In this document: piece after piece, positions 62,801 to 64,000 of the stretch
Numbering within the stretch: position 1 is the first letter of the stretch
Layout of the letters: every line of letters begins with the position of its first letter
Assembly (NCBI GenBank): GCA_019722365.1
Contig: JADFUC010000964.1
Span: forward strand, 496,001 to 560,000
Length of the DNA: 64,000 bases
Reading direction: 5' to 3'
Origin: Lithospermum erythrorhizon
Lineage: Eukaryota; Streptophyta; Magnoliopsida; Boraginales; Boraginaceae
Made by a program: the position numbers and the translations under genes
The notes under the pieces: generated by a model
What the model was told of the DNA's origin: nothing
What the model saw: the letters and a program-made list of their open reading frames with translations, nothing else
Databases searched by the model: none

Positions 62801-63900
62801 GATAGTGTAATGTCCAAGTTTTCCTTCCATGAATTCTTAACTGGCTTCAGTTGGTTGATATTGTAACTGAATACTGTTTCTTCTTCTGTTGATCATTGAA
62901 ATCACAAAATTAAGTCTTCCCTGTGATATTCCTTAGAATCGAGATGGATTTGTCATGGGAGAAGGGGCTGGAGTTCTGCTCTTGGAAGAACTGGAGCATG
63001 CTAAGGTACATTAAAATTATGAAGGCAAAGGAGAATAACAAAACTACAAAAGAAAGACTTTATTAGATATGAATTATGCCAATTATTATTATGTTTTATA
63101 ACAAAACTTACCACTGTCTCCATGATTGCAGAAAAGAGGAGCAACTATATATGCTGAATTTCTTGGTGGAAGCTTCACTTGTGATGCTTATCACATGACA
63201 GAACCTCACCCTCAAGGTAGACCTCTTGCACATTCCAATTATCTCTATTGAAAAAAGATTTCTTTAGTTAGAGTTGTTACCACATTTTGATTTCTACATG
63301 ACGTTCATCACCTTTTTATGTGATGATGAGCATTGCTCAATTTGTTAGAGCCTTTAGCTGAAGATATTGTTACAATAGGAGTAATCATTTATCTCTATCT
63401 TAACTGTTTTAGGTATCTAGTATTGTTCACAGCTTATCTTATATTTTTATGTTACTCGAAAGAATATGATATTGCTGAAGGGCATAGAAACATCAAAGCT
63501 GAGTCATATGACATGACCTTGAACTCTTGAAGGGAACAAGAATATGCAGCATAATATGAAGCTTTTTCTTGTGTATGTGCAGGAGCTGGCATAATTCTAT
63601 GTATAAAGAAGGCCTTAGCCCAATCTGGAATACGAAAGGAAGATGTTAATTATATAAATGCACATGCTACTTCTACACCTGCCGGAGATATAAAGGAGTA
63701 TCAAGCTCTGATGTCTTGTTTTGGACAGAATCCAGGGGTAAGCAAGCTAAAATGTCGATCACCTATTTTTTCCTCTAGTTTGTCTGACCTATTTTTTCCT
63801 TTTTATTGGAATTCTGCAGTTGCGAGTGAACTCAACGAAGTCCATGATTGGCCACTTGCTGGGCGCAGCTGGGGCTGTTGAAGCCGTTGCTACTGTACAG
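59827..63900 (+). CDS. FAB1: Beta-ketoacyl-ACP synthase II (KASII, FAB1), chloroplast precursor, 3' end outside window
   Basis: Eleven exons: 59827-59977, 61313-61518, 61590-61793, 62212-62322, 62414-62509, 62610-62655, 62727-62806, 62937-63005, 63132-63216, 63583-63737, 63820-63900, all in phase. Exon 1 (MALTGVLACMPVASEPETTS onward) gives a transit peptide and joins in phase to GKAMAIAVQPAMETT. The thiolase-fold enzyme follows: RRVVVTGMGVETPVG, active-site Cys237 in SISTACATGNFC, His377 in YINAHATSTPAGD and His413 in STKSMIGHLLGAAG, i.e. the Cys-His-His triad of KAS condensing enzymes. 'ATGNFCILNAANH' and 'GQNPGLRVNSTKS' are of KASII rather than KASI type. KASII extends 16:0-ACP to 18:0-ACP in plastids and sets the palmitate/stearate balance. 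The last part, with the GFGGHN loop, lies past the edge. Exon 1 is the least certain piece. Confidence 0.94.
59985..60600 (+). repeat. Minisatellite of 104-115-bp units in KASII intron 1
   Basis: Landmark tttaaatgttactaatg or a variant recurs at about 60069, 60173, 60283, 60398 and 60567, each preceded by gattgatgtgtgtgatg and followed by a ttggttggttttgataa segment in the first copies. About five copies, the last one longest and most diverged. Confidence 0.85.
61081..61154 (+). other. Possible skipped or alternative KASII exon
   Basis: After an acceptor-like cattag (ending 61080) the frame reads LFHRQVWDRVLRRCLSVVIG and ends at a donor (ACTG then GTAATG), with the phase that fits the next exon. 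Known KASII precursors have an arginine-rich stretch just before 'GKAMA', so this could be a real transit-region exon. The entry phase from exon 1 is not right with this acceptor, so I did not include it in the model. Confidence 0.25.
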
Positions 63901-64000
63901 GTACCTTCTTCGTAATTCCTCTGAAAAGGAAGGAAGGGTATATGTTTGAATAGTCTTTGCCCATATCTGATGTAGGGTTTTTTTCTATCGTCTTGATAGT

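Noticed and set aside
1..64000. A clustered biosynthetic or defence system
   Set aside because: The recognised genes belong to unrelated pathways, no tandem enzyme families are present, and each has well-known single-gene homologues.

Overview
The window is nuclear DNA of a flowering plant, most likely a eudicot. It is AT-rich, its genes are split by GT-AG introns, and it carries a nuclear-encoded chloroplast photosystem gene, a JAZ repressor, a GRF transcription factor and a type-C G-gamma subunit. Many MITE ends of the TACTCCGT / CTCCCTCCGTCC type are scattered through it. The species cannot be fixed from sequence alone. Genes occupy a minority of the window; the rest is AT-rich intergenic DNA, tandem repeats and decayed transposable elements.

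Layout. 1-1445 (-): 5' half of an ARL8-type small GTPase, cut by the left edge. 3532-3973 (+): F-box gene relic. 4785-4913: short tRNA-type SINE with target duplications. 5129-5494 (+): PsbX. 6.7-7.4 kb: long (AAT)n-like tract. 12909-13265 (-): EARLY FLOWERING 4-like protein, probably with a 5'UTR intron. 15-21 kb: gene-poor, with MITEs. 22474-24005 (-): three-exon growth-regulating factor with a miR396 site. 24.5-29 kb: decayed transposon DNA. 30738-33248 (-): seven-exon aleurain-type vacuolar cysteine protease. 35253-38016 (-): five-exon AGG3/DEP1/GS3-type G-gamma subunit with a repeat-expanded cysteine-rich tail. 40.8-45.5 kb: dead Mutator-like element with long terminal inverted repeats and a ruined transposase. 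48.9-50.6 kb: a second, non-autonomous TIR element. 51099-52423 (+): four-exon JAZ/TIFY repressor. 53.7-53.9 kb: two exons of a conserved gene ended by a nonsense codon. 59827-63900 (+): beta-ketoacyl-ACP synthase II (KASII/FAB1), running off the right edge.

The genes do not form an operon-like or cooperating system; this is an ordinary plant gene neighbourhood. Several are regulators of growth and environmental response (ELF4-like: clock; GRF: leaf and organ growth; G-gamma: organ size; JAZ: jasmonate), but nothing in the sequence says this clustering is functional. I found no undescribed multi-gene system. The points most worth a second look are the 36-bp minisatellite that lengthens the G-gamma tail, the variant TIFY motif of the JAZ protein, the SINE in the PsbX promoter, the perfect 36-bp inner TIR match of the Mutator-like element, the MITE-derived tandem array in the aleurain intron, and a pair of related unassigned segments either side of the GRF gene.

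Gene models were built by hand from splice sites, reading-frame phase and remembered family sequences; no database search was possible.
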